NCBI GenBank assembly: GCA_023525915.1
Contig: CP026657.1
Coordinates: 2,070,001 to 2,134,000 of the forward strand
DNA length: 64,000 nt
Origin: Acetispira formosa (nom. nud.)
Lineage (GTDB): Bacteria; Desulfobacterota; Desulfarculia; Adiutricales; Adiutricaceae
Reading direction: 5' to 3'
Below the pieces are notes generated by a model, which did no database searches, had not been told where the DNA came from, and was given only the letters and a program-made list of their open reading frames with translations. Positions 35,692 to 45,127 of the stretch are shown here, in pieces. Made by a program: the position numbers and the translations under genes. Every line of letters begins with the position of its first letter. The first letter of the stretch is position 1.

Positions 35692-36336
35692 TCAGGCGCC
35701 GAGAGCGGAAAAAATCCTGACCTGAACATCCTCAACAGAGCCCTGGCCGTCTATATTCCGCAAAAGCCCACGCTGACCATACCATTCCACCAAGGGACTA
35801 GTCTGCTCATGATAAACTTTCAGGCGATTCTGAATAGTGGCTTCCCGATCATCATCTCGCTGATAAATTTCACCGCCGCATTTGGAACAGCGTCCGTCAG
35901 CTGGAGGGGGAGAATAATCAACATGAAAGCCAGCGCCGCATTCACGACACATCCGGCGCCCGGAAAGACGCTTGATCAGGGCTTCATCGGGCACGTTCAG
36001 GCAGACACAGTGATCAACCTGGCGCCCCTTGGCGGCCAGATATTCGGCTAAAGCCTCAGCCTGGGCCACAGTTCTGGGAAAGCCATCCAAAAGAGCGCCG
36101 GAGGTGGCATCAGGCTCATCAAGGCGGCTGCCCACAAGTCTAACAACAAGCTCATCAGGTACTAAAGCGCCGGAATCCATATATTTCTTGGCTTCCAGTC
36201 CCAGAGGCGTCCCCTCTTTGAGGTTGGCGCGAAAAATATCTCCGGTGGAGATATGGGGAATACTATATTTTTCGGCTATAGTTCCAGCCTGTGTTCCCTT
36301 GCCCGCGCCAGGGGGGCCCAGCAAAATAATAATCAT
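35692..36336 (-). CDS. adk: Adenylate kinase
   Basis: Adk interconverts ATP+AMP and 2 ADP. The 214-residue protein has the P-loop GPPGAGKGTQ (7-16), the AMP site (ISTGDIFRANLKEGTPLG), LLDGFPRT, and the long LID domain with a zinc site: CRECGAGFH and CSKC, four cysteines. GGAGGGAAGG precedes the ATG. In transcription order it follows secY but is separated by a terminator/promoter, so it may start a new unit adk-rpmJ-rpsM-rpsK. Confidence 0.97.
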   Translation of the reverse strand: MIIILLGPPGAGKGTQAGTIAEKYSIPHISTGDIFRANLKEGTPLGLEAKKYMDSGALVPDELVVRLVGSRLDEPDATSGALLDGFPRTVAQAEALAEYLAAKGRQVDHCVCLNVPDEALIKRLSGRRMCRECGAGFHVDYSPPPADGRCSKCGGEIYQRDDDREATIQNRLKVYHEQTSPLVEWYGQRGLLRNIDGQGSVEDVQVRIFSALGA

Positions 36337-36504
36337 CGCCTTCCCTCCAGTCCAGTAGTACCTGCCCGATACAGAGCAGAAACAACCCCAATACCGTCAT
36401 TGCTTATCAGAAGGATGTAAAATTACTGATAAACTTCGAATGAGTCAACTATCAGCTCCCCGAAACACATCGATTCTCAAGCGATTAAGAGAGCTAAACG
36501 CGTA

Positions 36505-36541
36505 TTATTATACAAAAAGGCTTTAGTTGTCAAGCCTTTTT
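36505..36541 (-). promoter_or_regulatory. Overlapping terminator and promoter between secY and adk
   Basis: On the minus strand AAAAAGGCTT and AAGCCTTTTT form a stem that ends in a T-run, which would terminate the secY unit. The loop contains a perfect TTGACA (36528-36533), and TATAAT lies at 36507-36512 (15-nt spacing; TAATAA gives 17 nt). The same DNA can therefore act as terminator for secY and promoter for adk. The rest of the 310-bp gap 36337-36646 is AT-rich and gene-free. Confidence 0.6.
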
Positions 36542-36646
36542 AATAATCAAAAAAATCAGGCCTCTAAAATCCGGCACCCGACAGCAACAGCAAACTTTAA
36601 TCTGCCGTCAGGAAACAAAGTTCATTCATCCGACAATGGAGATAAC

Positions 36647-37987
36647 TTAACGGCGAATACGGCCAGTCGCCATCCCCGGTGCTGTTGAGGCCCCTCCGCC
36701 GCTTTTCATAAAGCTCTCATAATGCTGATTCATCAAATGGCTCTGAATCTGGCCCATGGTATCAATGGCCACACCGACAACGATCAAGAGCGCCGTGCCG
36801 CCGAAATAAAACTGGGCGTGAAAATACTGGCTGACGAAAGTCGGCAAGAGACAAATCAATGAAACATACAGAGCGCCCCACATAATCAGGCGGGTCAAAA
36901 TCTTGTCGATATATTCCGCTGTGCGGGCCCCTGGACGAATGCCGGGAATAAAACCGCCCTGCTTCTTCATGTTTTCAGCCACATCAGTGGGGTTAAAAGT
37001 AACGCCCGTATAGAAATAGCAGAAGAAGACAATCAGGGCTACATAAAGCAGGTTATACAGCCAACTGCCCGGACGCAGATAATCAGCGGCCATCTTAAAG
37101 TAATCATGGTCGATGAAAGTGGCCAGAGTAGCCGGGAACATTATCAGAGAACTGGCGAAAATCGGAGGAATGACGCCGGCCGGATTGAGCTTCAGCGGCA
37201 GGTGAGTCGAGCCGCCTTTCATCAGGCGACGGCCGACCATGCGCTGGGCGTGCTGTACGGTAATGCGGCGCTGGGCCCGCTCACAGAAAACAACGGCCCC
37301 AATTATCAAAAGCATGCCCGCCAGCATGATAATGGCGGTAAAAGGTGACATCTCACCATCTGAAACCTGCTTAATAGTGCTGATGGTGGCACTTGGGAGG
37401 CCCTCAACAATACCGGCAAAGATTATCAGAGAAATACCGTTGCCGATACCGCGTTCGGTTATCTGCTCACCCAGCCACATAATAAAGGCGGTTCCGGCCG
37501 TGAGGGTAATCATGGTCATCAGCCGGAACTGCACTCCGGGTTCAATAACCACACTGCCGCTGCCCACCTGAGTCTGCTCCAGGCCGACGGCAATCAGGTA
37601 GCCCTGGAAAAGGGAAAGAAGAACCGTGCCGTAACGGGCATATTGGGTAAGTTTGCGGCGGCCGTCACGCCCGCCCTCTTTTTTCAGCCGGGTGAAGTGC
37701 GGCCAGACAACAGTCAGGAGCTCAACGATAATTGAGGCTGAAATATAAGGCATGATTCCCAGGGCGAAGACGGAGAACTGGGAAAGAGCCCGGCCTGAGA
37801 ACATATCGAAAAGACCCAAAAGGGTGCCCTGGAAGCCCTGGAACAGCTCGGCCAGAGCCGCGCCGTTGACTCCGGGCGTGGGTATATGAACCCCGACCCG
37901 ATAGACGGCCAACATAATGAGCACAAAAAATATGCGTTTCCTCAGCTCCGGAGCCCGGCCAATGTTTTCAAGTCCGCCTAAAGCCAA
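36647..37987 (-). CDS. secY: Protein translocase subunit SecY
   Basis: SecY forms the protein-conducting channel of the inner membrane. The 446-residue product has ten membrane segments, the plug-region GVHIPTPGVNG, FALGIMPYISASIIVELL, and the cytosolic loops around RRLMKGGSTHLPLKLNPAGVIPPIFA and FKPTD-like FNPTDVAENMKKQGGFIPGIRPG (in parts). I place the start at TTG 37987 (family-like LALGGLENI) with AGAGG 6 nt upstream; a longer frame starts at 38017. It has its own candidate promoter. Confidence 0.96.
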   Translation of the reverse strand: MALGGLENIGRAPELRKRIFFVLIMLAVYRVGVHIPTPGVNGAALAELFQGFQGTLLGLFDMFSGRALSQFSVFALGIMPYISASIIVELLTVVWPHFTRLKKEGGRDGRRKLTQYARYGTVLLSLFQGYLIAVGLEQTQVGSGSVVIEPGVQFRLMTMITLTAGTAFIMWLGEQITERGIGNGISLIIFAGIVEGLPSATISTIKQVSDGEMSPFTAIIMLAGMLLIIGAVVFCERAQRRITVQHAQRMVGRRLMKGGSTHLPLKLNPAGVIPPIFASSLIMFPATLATFIDHDYFKMAADYLRPGSWLYNLLYVALIVFFCYFYTGVTFNPTDVAENMKKQGGFIPGIRPGARTAEYIDKILTRLIMWGALYVSLICLLPTFVSQYFHAQFYFGGTALLIVVGVAIDTMGQIQSHLMNQHYESFMKSGGGASTAPGMATGRIRR

Positions 37988-38053
37988 AGTAATACCTCTT
38001 TTATCCTGACAACACAAGGCGGGAGCCCGTTACAGGCGCTCCGCCTTGCTTGA

Positions 38054-38082
38054 GATATATTCATCCGGCCGCCAAGATTCAA
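38054..38082 (-). promoter_or_regulatory. Candidate promoter for secY
   Basis: On the minus strand TTGAAT (38077-38082) and TATATC (38054-38059) are separated by 17 nt. It lies between the rplO terminator and secY, in a leader that also holds a CAAGGCGG/CCGCCTTG hairpin at 38013-38046. Confidence 0.45.
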
Positions 38083-38173
38083 TGGTATGGCTCAATTCAG
38101 CTCTAGCAACTGACCTGAACACCAATATCATGGCGCCGGGACCATTTTACGGCCATTGATAAGACACAAGGCC

Positions 38174-38204
38174 GAAAAAGATGGTTGAGGCAACTCAACC
38201 ATCT
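38174..38204 (-). terminator. Rho-independent terminator after rplO
   Basis: On the minus strand AGATGGTTGAG and CTCAACCATCT form a perfect 11-bp stem with a 4-nt loop followed directly by five T. It lies 6 bp past the rplO stop, inside what is normally a continuous spc operon. Confidence 0.85.
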
Positions 38205-38210
38205 CCGGAA

Positions 38211-38657
38211 TTACAGGGTCATGATCTCCAAGGTACCGCCGGCGTCTTTGACCAGGGCGGCGGCCTTCTCAGAGGCGGCCTGAACCTTGATGGTCAGCGC
38301 ACGGTCAATGGTTCCTTTAGCCAGAAGCTTGACGGGCAACGTCTCCTTGCGGATGAGACCAGCCGCCACCAGCACCTGGGAATCAATAGTGCTGCCGGCT
38401 TCGAACATGTTCAGAGAGCCGAGATTAACCAGAGCGTAGGTCTTCTTAAAAATGTTGGTGAACCCGCGCTTGGGCAGCCGGCGCTGCAAAGGCATCTGGC
38501 CGCCTTCGAATCCGGGTTTCACGCCGCCGCCGCTTCTGGCCTTCTGGCCTTTGTGGCCGCGTCCAGAGGTTTTACCCCAGCCGGAACCTTCGCCCCGGCC
38601 AATGCGTTTGGCCTTTTTTTTGGAACCCGGCAAAGGGCTCAAGCTATGCAGATCCAT
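38211..38657 (-). CDS. rplO: Ribosomal protein L15
   Basis: The 148-residue protein starts MDLHSLSPLPGSKKKAKRIGRGEGSGWGKTSGRGHKG (in part), the Gly/Lys/Arg-rich extension of L15 that threads into 23S rRNA, and has FEGGQMPLQRRLPKRGF and a C-terminal globular domain. Length is normal. It follows rpmD closely and is followed by a strong terminator. Confidence 0.97.
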   Translation of the reverse strand: MDLHSLSPLPGSKKKAKRIGRGEGSGWGKTSGRGHKGQKARSGGGVKPGFEGGQMPLQRRLPKRGFTNIFKKTYALVNLGSLNMFEAGSTIDSQVLVAAGLIRKETLPVKLLAKGTIDRALTIKVQAASEKAAALVKDAGGTLEIMTL

Positions 38658-38659
38658 TA

Positions 38660-38839
38660 TTATTCCTCAACCTTCAACAGGTAGTTCACATGATTGATCA
38701 TACCCCTGATGGCGGGGCTGTCCTTCTGAACCACGGTGTGGCCGATCCGGCGTAAACCCAGGGCCCGTACAGTTTTACGATGGGCGGGAATGCGTCCGAT
38801 AGTGCTGCGCACCAGGGTGATTTTAATTTCCTTTTCCAT
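38660..38839 (-). CDS. rpmD: Ribosomal protein L30
   Basis: The 59-residue protein [56 protein letters not shown] (shown in overlapping parts by its [17 protein letters not shown] and AIRGMI motifs) matches bacterial L30. I prefer the ATG at 38839; a GTG at 38848 would add three residues. A 155-bp spacer separates it from rpsE, unusually long for this pair. Confidence 0.95.
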   Translation of the reverse strand: MEKEIKITLVRSTIGRIPAHRKTVRALGLRRIGHTVVQKDSPAIRGMINHVNYLLKVEE

Positions 38840-38994
38840 AACACTCACATTCTATTATGGGAAATACATCCGTCGATCGCATTTAACGCAGACAGAATGC
38901 TTCTTCATTAATACTATGATCGAGAACCAAACACCAGTTGAGACAAGCTGTCACCCTTGGCCTCCAGAGAGGGAACAGGTGAACCAAGACCAAG

Positions 38995-39495
38995 TCAGAC
39001 GCGCAGGCGTTCGGCCGGGATACCCCGTTCCTGGGCCACAGTCTTGGCCCGACGCATCTGCTTCAAAGCATCGATGGTGGCCCGGACGACATTGTGGGGG
39101 TTGTTGGAACCAAGGACTTTACTGAGGATGTCCTGAACGCCGGCGGCCTCAACCACGGCCCGCACCGGACCACCGGCGATAACGCCGGTGCCCTTGGCGG
39201 CCGGTTTCAAGAGAACCCGGCCCGCGCCAGTGTGACCAAGAGCCTCATGGGGCACGGTGGTGCCGGTCAGGTCAACTTTGATCATGGTTTTTTTAGCCTG
39301 CTCAAAGCCCTTGCGAATAGCTTCGGGAACTTCGTTGGCTTTACCCAGACCGAAACCGACCTGTCCTTTGCCGTCGCCGACAACGACGATGGCGGAGAAA
39401 GAAAACCGGCGGCCGCCCTTGACGACCTTGGCCACCCGGTTAATATGGACGACCTTATCTATTAAATTTTGTTCTTCTGCTTCCGGCCGGTACAC
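38995..39495 (-). CDS. rpsE: Ribosomal protein S5
   Basis: The 166-residue protein has the S5 double-stranded RNA-binding fold ([46 protein letters not shown]) and the C-terminal domain ([35 protein letters not shown] in parts). It acts in decoding accuracy. The start is GTG at 39495 with TTGGAGGG about 6 nt upstream. Neighbouring spacers (146-155 and 121-131 bp) are long for this operon. Confidence 0.97.
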   Translation of the reverse strand: MYRPEAEEQNLIDKVVHINRVAKVVKGGRRFSFSAIVVVGDGKGQVGFGLGKANEVPEAIRKGFEQAKKTMIKVDLTGTTVPHEALGHTGAGRVLLKPAAKGTGVIAGGPVRAVVEAAGVQDILSKVLGSNNPHNVVRATIDALKQMRRAKTVAQERGIPAERLRV

Positions 39496-39616
39496 GCGAG
39501 CCCTCCAAGCTTGTAATTTTCATTCCATTAAAGTACGGCTGATCAATAACAATTCAGATGTTTATGATACCAGCCGGGAAACAGGCCGCAAACAGGGCGG
39601 CCCGACGGACGACGTA

Positions 39617-39985
39617 TTAGAAATCCAATCCGCCTTCGCGGGCGCCTTCGGACAACGCCTTAACGCGGCCATGATACAAAAAGCCGTTGCGGTCGAAAAC
39701 GACCTTCGTCAGCCCCTTGCTTTTCAGGGCCTCGGCAATGGCTTTGCCGACTTCCTTGGCAGCTTCAGACTTTTTCTTGCCCTTGATGGATTCCTTGAGC
39801 GCCGGGGTCATCGTGGAGACGGCAACCAAAGTGGCCCCTCTTTCGTCATCGATAACCTGGGCATAAATTTGAGCAACCGAGCGGAATACGCACAAGCGGG
39901 GACGAGCACTGGTGCCAAGCACTTTTTTACGCACCCTCGCCTGTCTTCTCTGACGGGCTGCCATACGGATATTGACCTTAGCCAT
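39617..39985 (-). CDS. rplR: Ribosomal protein L18
   Basis: The 122-residue protein has [41 protein letters not shown] and [41 protein letters not shown] (in parts), the C-terminal signature of L18, which binds 5S rRNA. I chose the ATG at 39985 after GAGGTGG; the open frame reaches 40027. Confidence 0.97.
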   Translation of the reverse strand: MAKVNIRMAARQRRQARVRKKVLGTSARPRLCVFRSVAQIYAQVIDDERGATLVAVSTMTPALKESIKGKKKSEAAKEVGKAIAEALKSKGLTKVVFDRNGFLYHGRVKALSEGAREGGLDF

Positions 39986-40075
39986 TTGCCACCTCAAATA
40001 TCTTAACAACCGCCACTGGCGGTACAAGTTTCTTTTGCCATAATCCTTCGGCCAAGCCGGAGTAAATGGCAGAAA

Positions 40076-40618
40076 TTATTTACCGCCAGCCTTGCCAACC
40101 TTACGGATGATCCGTTCGCCCTCATAGCGGATGCCCTTGCCTTTGTAGGGCTCGGGTTTACGCAGGGCGCGAATCTTGGCCGCAACGCCGCCAAGCAGTT
40201 CCTTGTCCGCCCCGGAGAGGGTGATCTTGTTGGTCTTGCCGTCAACCTGAGCGCTGATACCCTGAGGCAATTGGAAATTCACCGGATGGGAAAAACCCAG
40301 CGAAAGCTTCAGGACACTGCCTTCCACTTCAGAACGCCAGCCCACGCCGTTGACTTCCAACACTTTGGTGAAACCAGTTGAAACGCCGACCACCATATTG
40401 TTGATCAGGGTGCGGGACAGACCCCACAGGGCCTGGCCCTCTTTGGTCTCTTCAACCGGACTGACGCTGATGGTGTCAGCCGACACGTCAACCTTGATCA
40501 TGGGGTGGATCTTCCTGGTCAGAGTGGTCTTGCCGCCGGTCACCTTGATTTCCGGAGCCTGCCATTCCACCTTGACGCCCTTGGGGACGGAGATGGGCAT
40601 TTTCCCTATTCTGGACAT
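40076..40618 (-). CDS. rplF: Ribosomal protein L6
   Basis: The 180-residue protein starts SRIGKMPISVPKGVKVEW and ends with PEPYKGKGIRYEGERIIRKVGKAGGK, the conserved L6 C-terminus that lies near the sarcin-ricin loop. Two L6 repeats are evident. Length is normal. Confidence 0.97.
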   Translation of the reverse strand: MSRIGKMPISVPKGVKVEWQAPEIKVTGGKTTLTRKIHPMIKVDVSADTISVSPVEETKEGQALWGLSRTLINNMVVGVSTGFTKVLEVNGVGWRSEVEGSVLKLSLGFSHPVNFQLPQGISAQVDGKTNKITLSGADKELLGGVAAKIRALRKPEPYKGKGIRYEGERIIRKVGKAGGK

Positions 40619-40739
40619 ATCTACCTTCTATCTGTTCATACCCGGGCCAAAGGGACAAGGATGAACAATATCACGAAAATAATATAAATGGAAGTCTTTT
40701 TAATTGTCCGCCTGAAATCAATATTTCTTCATCTGTAAC

Positions 40740-40771
40740 CAGGAACACCTTAGGTGGCCCTGGCTCTGTCG
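40740..40771 (-). repeat. Hairpin in the rpsH-rplF spacer
   Basis: CCAGGAACACCT and AGGTGGCCCTGG form an imperfect stem of about 11 bp with almost no loop. It sits in a 199-bp gene-free spacer within the ribosomal cluster and has no T-run. Confidence 0.45.
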
Positions 40772-40817
40772 ATATAAATTTAGCGGAACAAACTCCAACA
40801 GACCGTGTAGCCGCGGC

Positions 40818-41216
40818 TTACCAGATCTGGCAGATCATTTCGCCGCCGATGTTCTGGCGACGGGCTTCCTTGTCGGTCATAACGCCTGAAGAAGTGGAGA
40901 CAATGGCCACTCCCAGGCCGGAAAGGACCGGCTGAATGTCGGAAGCGCCCTGATAGATGCGGCGGCCGGGCTTGGATATTCTTTCCAGGCCGTTGATAAC
41001 CGGGGCATTCCGATCAGAGTATTTCAGGAAAATCCGAATCATGCCCTGCTTGTTGTCTTTGCTGACTTTGAAGTTCTTAATGAAACCTTCGTCCTTCAAA
41101 ATGCGGACGATGGCCACCTTAATCTTCGAAGCCGGGACATCCACCCGGTCGTGACGGGCGATAAGGGCGTTTCTGACACGGGTCAACAGATCGGCGATAG
41201 GATCAGTCATGCTCAT
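40818..41216 (-). CDS. rpsH: Ribosomal protein S8
   Basis: The 132-residue protein has [63 protein letters not shown] (in part) and [21 protein letters not shown] near the C-terminus, all S8 hallmarks. In E. coli S8 represses the spc operon by binding its mRNA. GGAGG lies 8 nt before the ATG at 41216. Confidence 0.97.
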   Translation of the reverse strand: MSMTDPIADLLTRVRNALIARHDRVDVPASKIKVAIVRILKDEGFIKNFKVSKDNKQGMIRIFLKYSDRNAPVINGLERISKPGRRIYQGASDIQPVLSGLGVAIVSTSSGVMTDKEARRQNIGGEMICQIW

Positions 41217-41237
41217 TGTAGTAACCTCCGGCCTTTC

Positions 41238-41423
41238 TTACCAGCTGGCCTTGATGACGCCGGGAATCTCACCGGCCAGGGCCATATTGCGGAAACAGAT
41301 ACGGCAAAGGTTGTATTTACGAAGATAAGCCCGGGGACGGCCGCAAATGGGGCAGCGATTATATTCCCTTACTCCGAACTTGGCCGGGCGGGCGGCTTTG
41401 ATCATCATGGATTTTTTGGCCAT
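41238..41423 (-). CDS. rpsN: Ribosomal protein S14, zinc-binding type (S14 type Z)
   Basis: A short 61-residue S14 with the zinc ribbon [23 protein letters not shown]: Cys24, Cys27, Cys40 and Cys43. This is the C+ form, unlike the 100-residue zinc-free protein of enterobacteria. AAGGAG lies 8 nt upstream of the ATG. The position between rplE and rpsH is canonical. Confidence 0.97.
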   Translation of the reverse strand: MAKKSMMIKAARPAKFGVREYNRCPICGRPRAYLRKYNLCRICFRNMALAGEIPGVIKASW

Positions 41424-41541
41424 GCTATTCGGCTCCTTGCACAGTAACTCAATTTGGCTGAGGCGTAAATTCTAACTTCCCGGCCGAGAACGTCGGCGGG
41501 TCTGAAGGGCCTCACCGGAGTCGGGTCCGGGCCCTGCCCGG

Positions 41542-42096
41542 TTAGTGCTGCTGTCCGCTTTTGCGGAAAGGCATACCCAGTTCAGTCAAAAGGAAACGGG
41601 CTTCCTCATCCGTCTTGGCGGTGGTAACGATACTTATATTCAAACCCTTGATCTTATCGATCTTATCGTAGTCGATCTCGGGAAAAATGATGTGTTCCTT
41701 AATGCCCAGAGTATAATTGCCGCGCCCGTCGAAAGCTTTCGCGGAAACGCCGCGGAAGTCACGCACGCGGGGCAGGACGATGTTGATGAGCTTATCAAGG
41801 AAATAGAACATCTTATCCCGCCGCAAAGTGACGGTAACGCCGATGGGCATGCCCTCACGCAGCTTAAAAGCGGCGATGGAGCGGCGGGCCTTGGTGATGA
41901 CGGCGTGCTGACCGCTGATGGCCGAAAGCTCCTGGGAAGCGCTGTCCAGAATCTTGGCGTTCTGAATGGCTTCACCCAGACCCATATTAAGGCTGACCTT
42001 GACGATCCTGGGCACCTGGTTGATGTTCTTGTAATTGAATTCCTTGGTCAATTTAGGCACTACGGTTTGTTCGTAGAAATCCTTCATCCTGGGCAT
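41542..42096 (-). CDS. rplE: Ribosomal protein L5
   Basis: The 184-residue protein contains [39 protein letters not shown] [40 protein letters not shown] and the C-terminal [20 protein letters not shown]5 binds 5S rRNA and contacts P-site tRNA. AGGAGAG precedes the ATG. Confidence 0.97.
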   Translation of the reverse strand: MPRMKDFYEQTVVPKLTKEFNYKNINQVPRIVKVSLNMGLGEAIQNAKILDSASQELSAISGQHAVITKARRSIAAFKLREGMPIGVTVTLRRDKMFYFLDKLINIVLPRVRDFRGVSAKAFDGRGNYTLGIKEHIIFPEIDYDKIDKIKGLNISIVTTAKTDEEARFLLTELGMPFRKSGQQH

Positions 42097-42215
42097 GATG
42101 CTCTCCTAAAGCTGGCTACCGTGAAAGGCGCTCCTTCGGGTCGGCCGATGAGCTTTAAAGCCGTGTTTATGGGCGGACCAGCCGCCTTTCTATAATAGAT
42201 CGCAAAAGAGCGATT

Positions 42216-42566
42216 TTAGTTCTCGTCGATGTGCTCGTTGCATTTTTTGCAAACGCGGACCTTTTTGGGCTTGTCGCTGCCCACCTGGGGCACGAAAGCA
42301 TGACCCACACGGGTGGTCTCGTTGCATTTGGGGCAGAGAAGAGCCACATTGGAAATGTGGACGGGGGCCTCTTTCTCAATCTTGCCGCTGGGAGCGCCAG
42401 GAGCGCTGGGTTTGGTGTGGCGGGTGACTTTGTTGACGCCCTCCACCAGGACACGCAGACGATTCTTCTCAGCCACCAGCTTCAGAACCTTGCCCACTTT
42501 GCCCCGGTTCTTGCCGGTGATGACTTCCACGCGGTCATCTTTTTTGATATTGCACTTTGCTCTCAT
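42216..42566 (-). CDS. rplX: Ribosomal protein L24 with C-terminal zinc ribbon
   Basis: The 116-residue protein has the KOW motif (DRVEVITGKNRGKVGKVLKL) and VEGVNKVTRHTKPS. It has a C-terminal extension with two CxxC pairs: Cys78/Cys81 (CPKCNE) and Cys106/Cys109 (CKKCNE), a likely zinc site absent from E. coli L24. I chose the ATG at 42566 because AAGGTGG lies 5 nt upstream; the open frame extends 12 residues further. Confidence 0.95.
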   Translation of the reverse strand: MRAKCNIKKDDRVEVITGKNRGKVGKVLKLVAEKNRLRVLVEGVNKVTRHTKPSAPGAPSGKIEKEAPVHISNVALLCPKCNETTRVGHAFVPQVGSDKPKKVRVCKKCNEHIDEN

Positions 42567-42640
42567 TTTATCCACCTTCAGGCCTAGGGCCTCAGAAATC
42601 ATCCATCACGCCCGGCAGCGTTCTGATGCCTTTGGGGCTA

Positions 42641-43009
42641 TCAGATAACTTCGGGAGCCAGGGAAATAATCTTCATAAACCGTTTGGCGCGAAGTTCGCG
42701 GGCAACAGGCCCGAAGATACGGGTGCCTATGGGTTCGCGGGAGTTGTTGATCAAAACAGCGGAATTGTCGTCAAACTTAATGAAGGAACCGTCAACCCGG
42801 CCCACTTCCTTGGCGGTGCGGACCACAACGGCTTTCATCACATCGCCCTTTTTCACTTTGGAACCGGGCAGAGCCTCTTTCACAGAGACCACAATGATAT
42901 CGCCCAGGGAGGCGTAACGACGACGGCTACCGCCAAGCACTTTTATGCAGTAAACCTGCTTGGCGCCTGAATTGTCCGCCACAGTCAATCTGGTTTCTGG
43001 CTGAATCAT
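42641..43009 (-). CDS. rplN: Ribosomal protein L14
   Basis: The 122-residue protein starts [27 protein letters not shown] and ends [17 protein letters not shown], the standard L14 ends, with [15 protein letters not shown] in the middle. L14 forms part of the 30S-50S interface. GGAG lies 6 nt before the ATG at 43009; the frame extends four residues upstream. Confidence 0.97.
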   Translation of the reverse strand: MIQPETRLTVADNSGAKQVYCIKVLGGSRRRYASLGDIIVVSVKEALPGSKVKKGDVMKAVVVRTAKEVGRVDGSFIKFDDNSAVLINNSREPIGTRIFGPVARELRAKRFMKIISLAPEVI

Positions 43010-43171
43010 GATTATCTCCAAGCCCCACCGGGGCGTTCGCCAAAGACGATCGGCGTATATAGAATGTCGGCCGGGAACGAGCCAGCCTACTGCTTATTCG
43101 ATATGCGCCGATTTTCGGCACACAAATACCAACCCGGCCTCAACGGCGGGTCCCACACATAAATCGCACAA

Positions 43172-43438
43172 TCAGGCGCGACGTTCGACGATCTTAGTCA
43201 GACGCCACCTTTTCAGGCGGGACAGGGGACGGGACTGGATTATTTCCACCGTATCCCCCATGCGGGCGCTGTTCTGTTCATCATGAGCCATGAACTTGGC
43301 GCGGCGGCGGACATATTTCTTATAGACAGGGTGCTTGATGAGTCTGTTGACCAGAACGACAACTGTTTTGTCCATCTTGTCGGAGACGACCACACCGGTC
43401 ATTACCTTGTTTAAGCGCCTTCCTTCTTCCACGGTCAA
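43172..43438 (-). CDS. rpsQ: Ribosomal protein S17
   Basis: The 88-residue protein has the S17 OB-fold: [39 protein letters not shown], and [20 protein letters not shown]. The start appears to be TTG at 43438, overlapping the rpmC stop as TTGA; a GTG at 43432 is the alternative. Confidence 0.96.
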   Translation of the reverse strand: MTVEEGRRLNKVMTGVVVSDKMDKTVVVLVNRLIKHPVYKKYVRRRAKFMAHDEQNSARMGDTVEIIQSRPLSRLKRWRLTKIVERRA

Positions 43439-43665
43439 CCCTCACTGCTGGGGGAGGACACTGCCTCCCTGGTGTTGATTTCGGTGATGATGGTCCGAAT
43501 GCGGGCCACGTCCTTCTTCACGTTCTTCATGCGCTTGGGGTTTTCCAACTGGCTGGTGCCGCGCTGCATCTGAAGGTTGAAAAGTTCTCCGCGGAGCTCC
43601 TCTTCCTTCTTGGTCAGCTCTTCGACTGAAAGCCCTCTGAGCTCTTTTATATCATTCTTTTTCAC
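43435..43665 (-). CDS. rpmC: Ribosomal protein L29
   Basis: The 76-residue protein is an L29 helical hairpin ([25 protein letters not shown] and [13 protein letters not shown] in parts), a dock at the nascent-chain exit. It has a short Ser-rich tail. Its ATG overlaps the rplP stop by 4 bp and its stop overlaps rpsQ, so rplP-rpmC-rpsQ are translationally coupled. Confidence 0.96.
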   Translation of the reverse strand: MKKNDIKELRGLSVEELTKKEEELRGELFNLQMQRGTSQLENPKRMKNVKKDVARIRTIITEINTREAVSSPSSEG

Positions 43666-44078
43666 AGTATCTCTCCCCGCAGGACGAAGCGAGTCTCAAA
43701 GGGCAGCTTATTGGCCGCCAGGCGAATAGCTTCGCGGGCCACGGCTTCCTGAACGCCGTCCATTTCAAAGATCATGCGGCCGGGCTTAATAACGGCCACC
43801 CATCCTTCGGGTGAACCCTTGCCTTTACCCATGCGGGTTTCAGCGGGTTTCTTACAAACAGGCTTATCGGGGAAAACCCTGATCCAAACCTGCCCGCCCC
43901 TCTTGATGTGACGGTTGATGGCAATACGGGCGGCTTCAATCTGCTGGGCGGTCATATAACCGCGGCCCAGGGCCTGAAGCCCGAACTGACCGAAATCAAG
44001 CTTGGCGCCGCCTTTGGCGGGACCGCCGCGACGACCTTTATGCTGCTTGCGGAATTTAGTTCTCTTAGGGGCTAACAT
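43662..44078 (-). CDS. rplP: Ribosomal protein L16
   Basis: The 138-residue protein starts [19 protein letters not shown] and has [47 protein letters not shown] and [19 protein letters not shown] (in parts), the L16 motifs near the A-site. I chose the ATG at 44078 after AAGGAG; the frame extends 18 residues further upstream but lacks similarity. Confidence 0.97.
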   Translation of the reverse strand: MLAPKRTKFRKQHKGRRGGPAKGGAKLDFGQFGLQALGRGYMTAQQIEAARIAINRHIKRGGQVWIRVFPDKPVCKKPAETRMGKGKGSPEGWVAVIKPGRMIFEMDGVQEAVAREAIRLAANKLPFETRFVLRGEIL

Positions 44079-44221
44079 TATCCGGCTCCTTAGCGGGTAA
44101 CATCCGCGAGGCTGAGGCGCGTCTTTTCGCATAAATGACCGGTTATCCCTGTGGGAAACCGGCTCGGCACGACTTTAACTACAGCCTTACGAGTCATATT
44201 AGTTAAAGAAACAATCCGCTG

Positions 44222-44251
44222 AATATAACAGATTGCTCCCTTAATTGTCAA
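44222..44251 (-). promoter_or_regulatory. Candidate internal promoter upstream of rplP
   Basis: On the minus strand a consensus TTGACA (44246-44251) and TATATT (44222-44227) are 18 nt apart, in the 238-bp spacer between rpsC and rplP. It directly follows a terminator-like stem, so transcription may be reset here. Confidence 0.6.
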
Positions 44252-44267
44252 TCTATTCTCAATCAAA

Positions 44268-44290
44268 CCGCCCCAAAAAAATGGGGCGGC
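44268..44290 (-). terminator. Terminator-like stem after rpsC
   Basis: CCGCCCCA and TGGGGCGG form a perfect 8-bp stem around a T-rich 6-nt loop, followed on the minus strand by TTTGATT. It lies 26 bp beyond the rpsC stop and 20 bp before a consensus -35. The T-run is short, so termination may be partial. Confidence 0.55.
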
Positions 44291-44316
44291 AAGCAACTTT
44301 GCCATTCGCGGCTTAT

Positions 44317-45015
44317 TTAGAAAGCCTCAGGCGCGTCGGCGTCCAGCACTTCACCCTTGAAGATCCAAGCCTTGACCCCAATGATACCATAAGTGGTCTT
44401 AGCCTCGGCAAAGCCGTAATCCACATCGGCCCTAAGGGTATGCAGGGGCACCCGGCCCTCGCGATACCACTCGCGGCGGGCCATTTCAGCCCCGCCCAAG
44501 CGGCCGGCGCAGTGAATTTTCACACCCAGGGCCCCAAACTTGAAAGCCAGGGAAATGGATTTCTTCATGGCGCGGCGGAAAGCCACCCGGCGCTGAAGCT
44601 GCTGAGCCACAGCCTCGGCCACCAACTGGGCCGAAATTTCGGGCTTGCGAACTTCCTGGATGTCGATCAGGACTTCACGGCGAAGCGGCTTCTTTTCAGG
44701 GCCGTTTTCACCCTGAACCACAACGTCGCGGCGGATCAGCTTTTCCACTTCGCGGCGCAGCACTTCGATATCCGCGCCCTTTTTGCCGATGACAATACCG
44801 GGACGGGCGGTGTGAATGCGAAGCTTGACCTTGTTGGCCGCGCGCTCGATTTCAATCTGCGAGACCCCGGCGGCTTCCAGTTTCTTTTTGACATAGTCGC
44901 GGATTTTTTTATCTTCCACAACCTGCTGACCATAATCGCGGCCCGCATACCAGCGTGAACTCCACGTCTTGATTACGCCTAAACGGAAACCGATGGGGTG
45001 TGTTTTCTGACCCAA
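44317..45015 (-). CDS. rpsC: Ribosomal protein S3
   Basis: The 232-residue protein has [23 protein letters not shown], the KH domain [21 protein letters not shown], and [16 protein letters not shown] plus [27 protein letters not shown] (in parts). S3 lines the mRNA entry channel. The start is TTG at 45015 with GGGAGG about 8 nt upstream; no ATG is available in this position. Confidence 0.97.
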   Translation of the reverse strand: MGQKTHPIGFRLGVIKTWSSRWYAGRDYGQQVVEDKKIRDYVKKKLEAAGVSQIEIERAANKVKLRIHTARPGIVIGKKGADIEVLRREVEKLIRRDVVVQGENGPEKKPLRREVLIDIQEVRKPEISAQLVAEAVAQQLQRRVAFRRAMKKSISLAFKFGALGVKIHCAGRLGGAEMARREWYREGRVPLHTLRADVDYGFAEAKTTYGIIGVKAWIFKGEVLDADAPEAF

Positions 45016-45127
45016 AACCTGTCCTCCCGCGTTTGAGACCCGAAGCTTTCCGGGTCCGAAACAATTTGGCGGCCTACCTGCGGCCTGAACTTTATATCAC
45101 CGGGGACCGGAAAGCCCCCGGAGCGTG

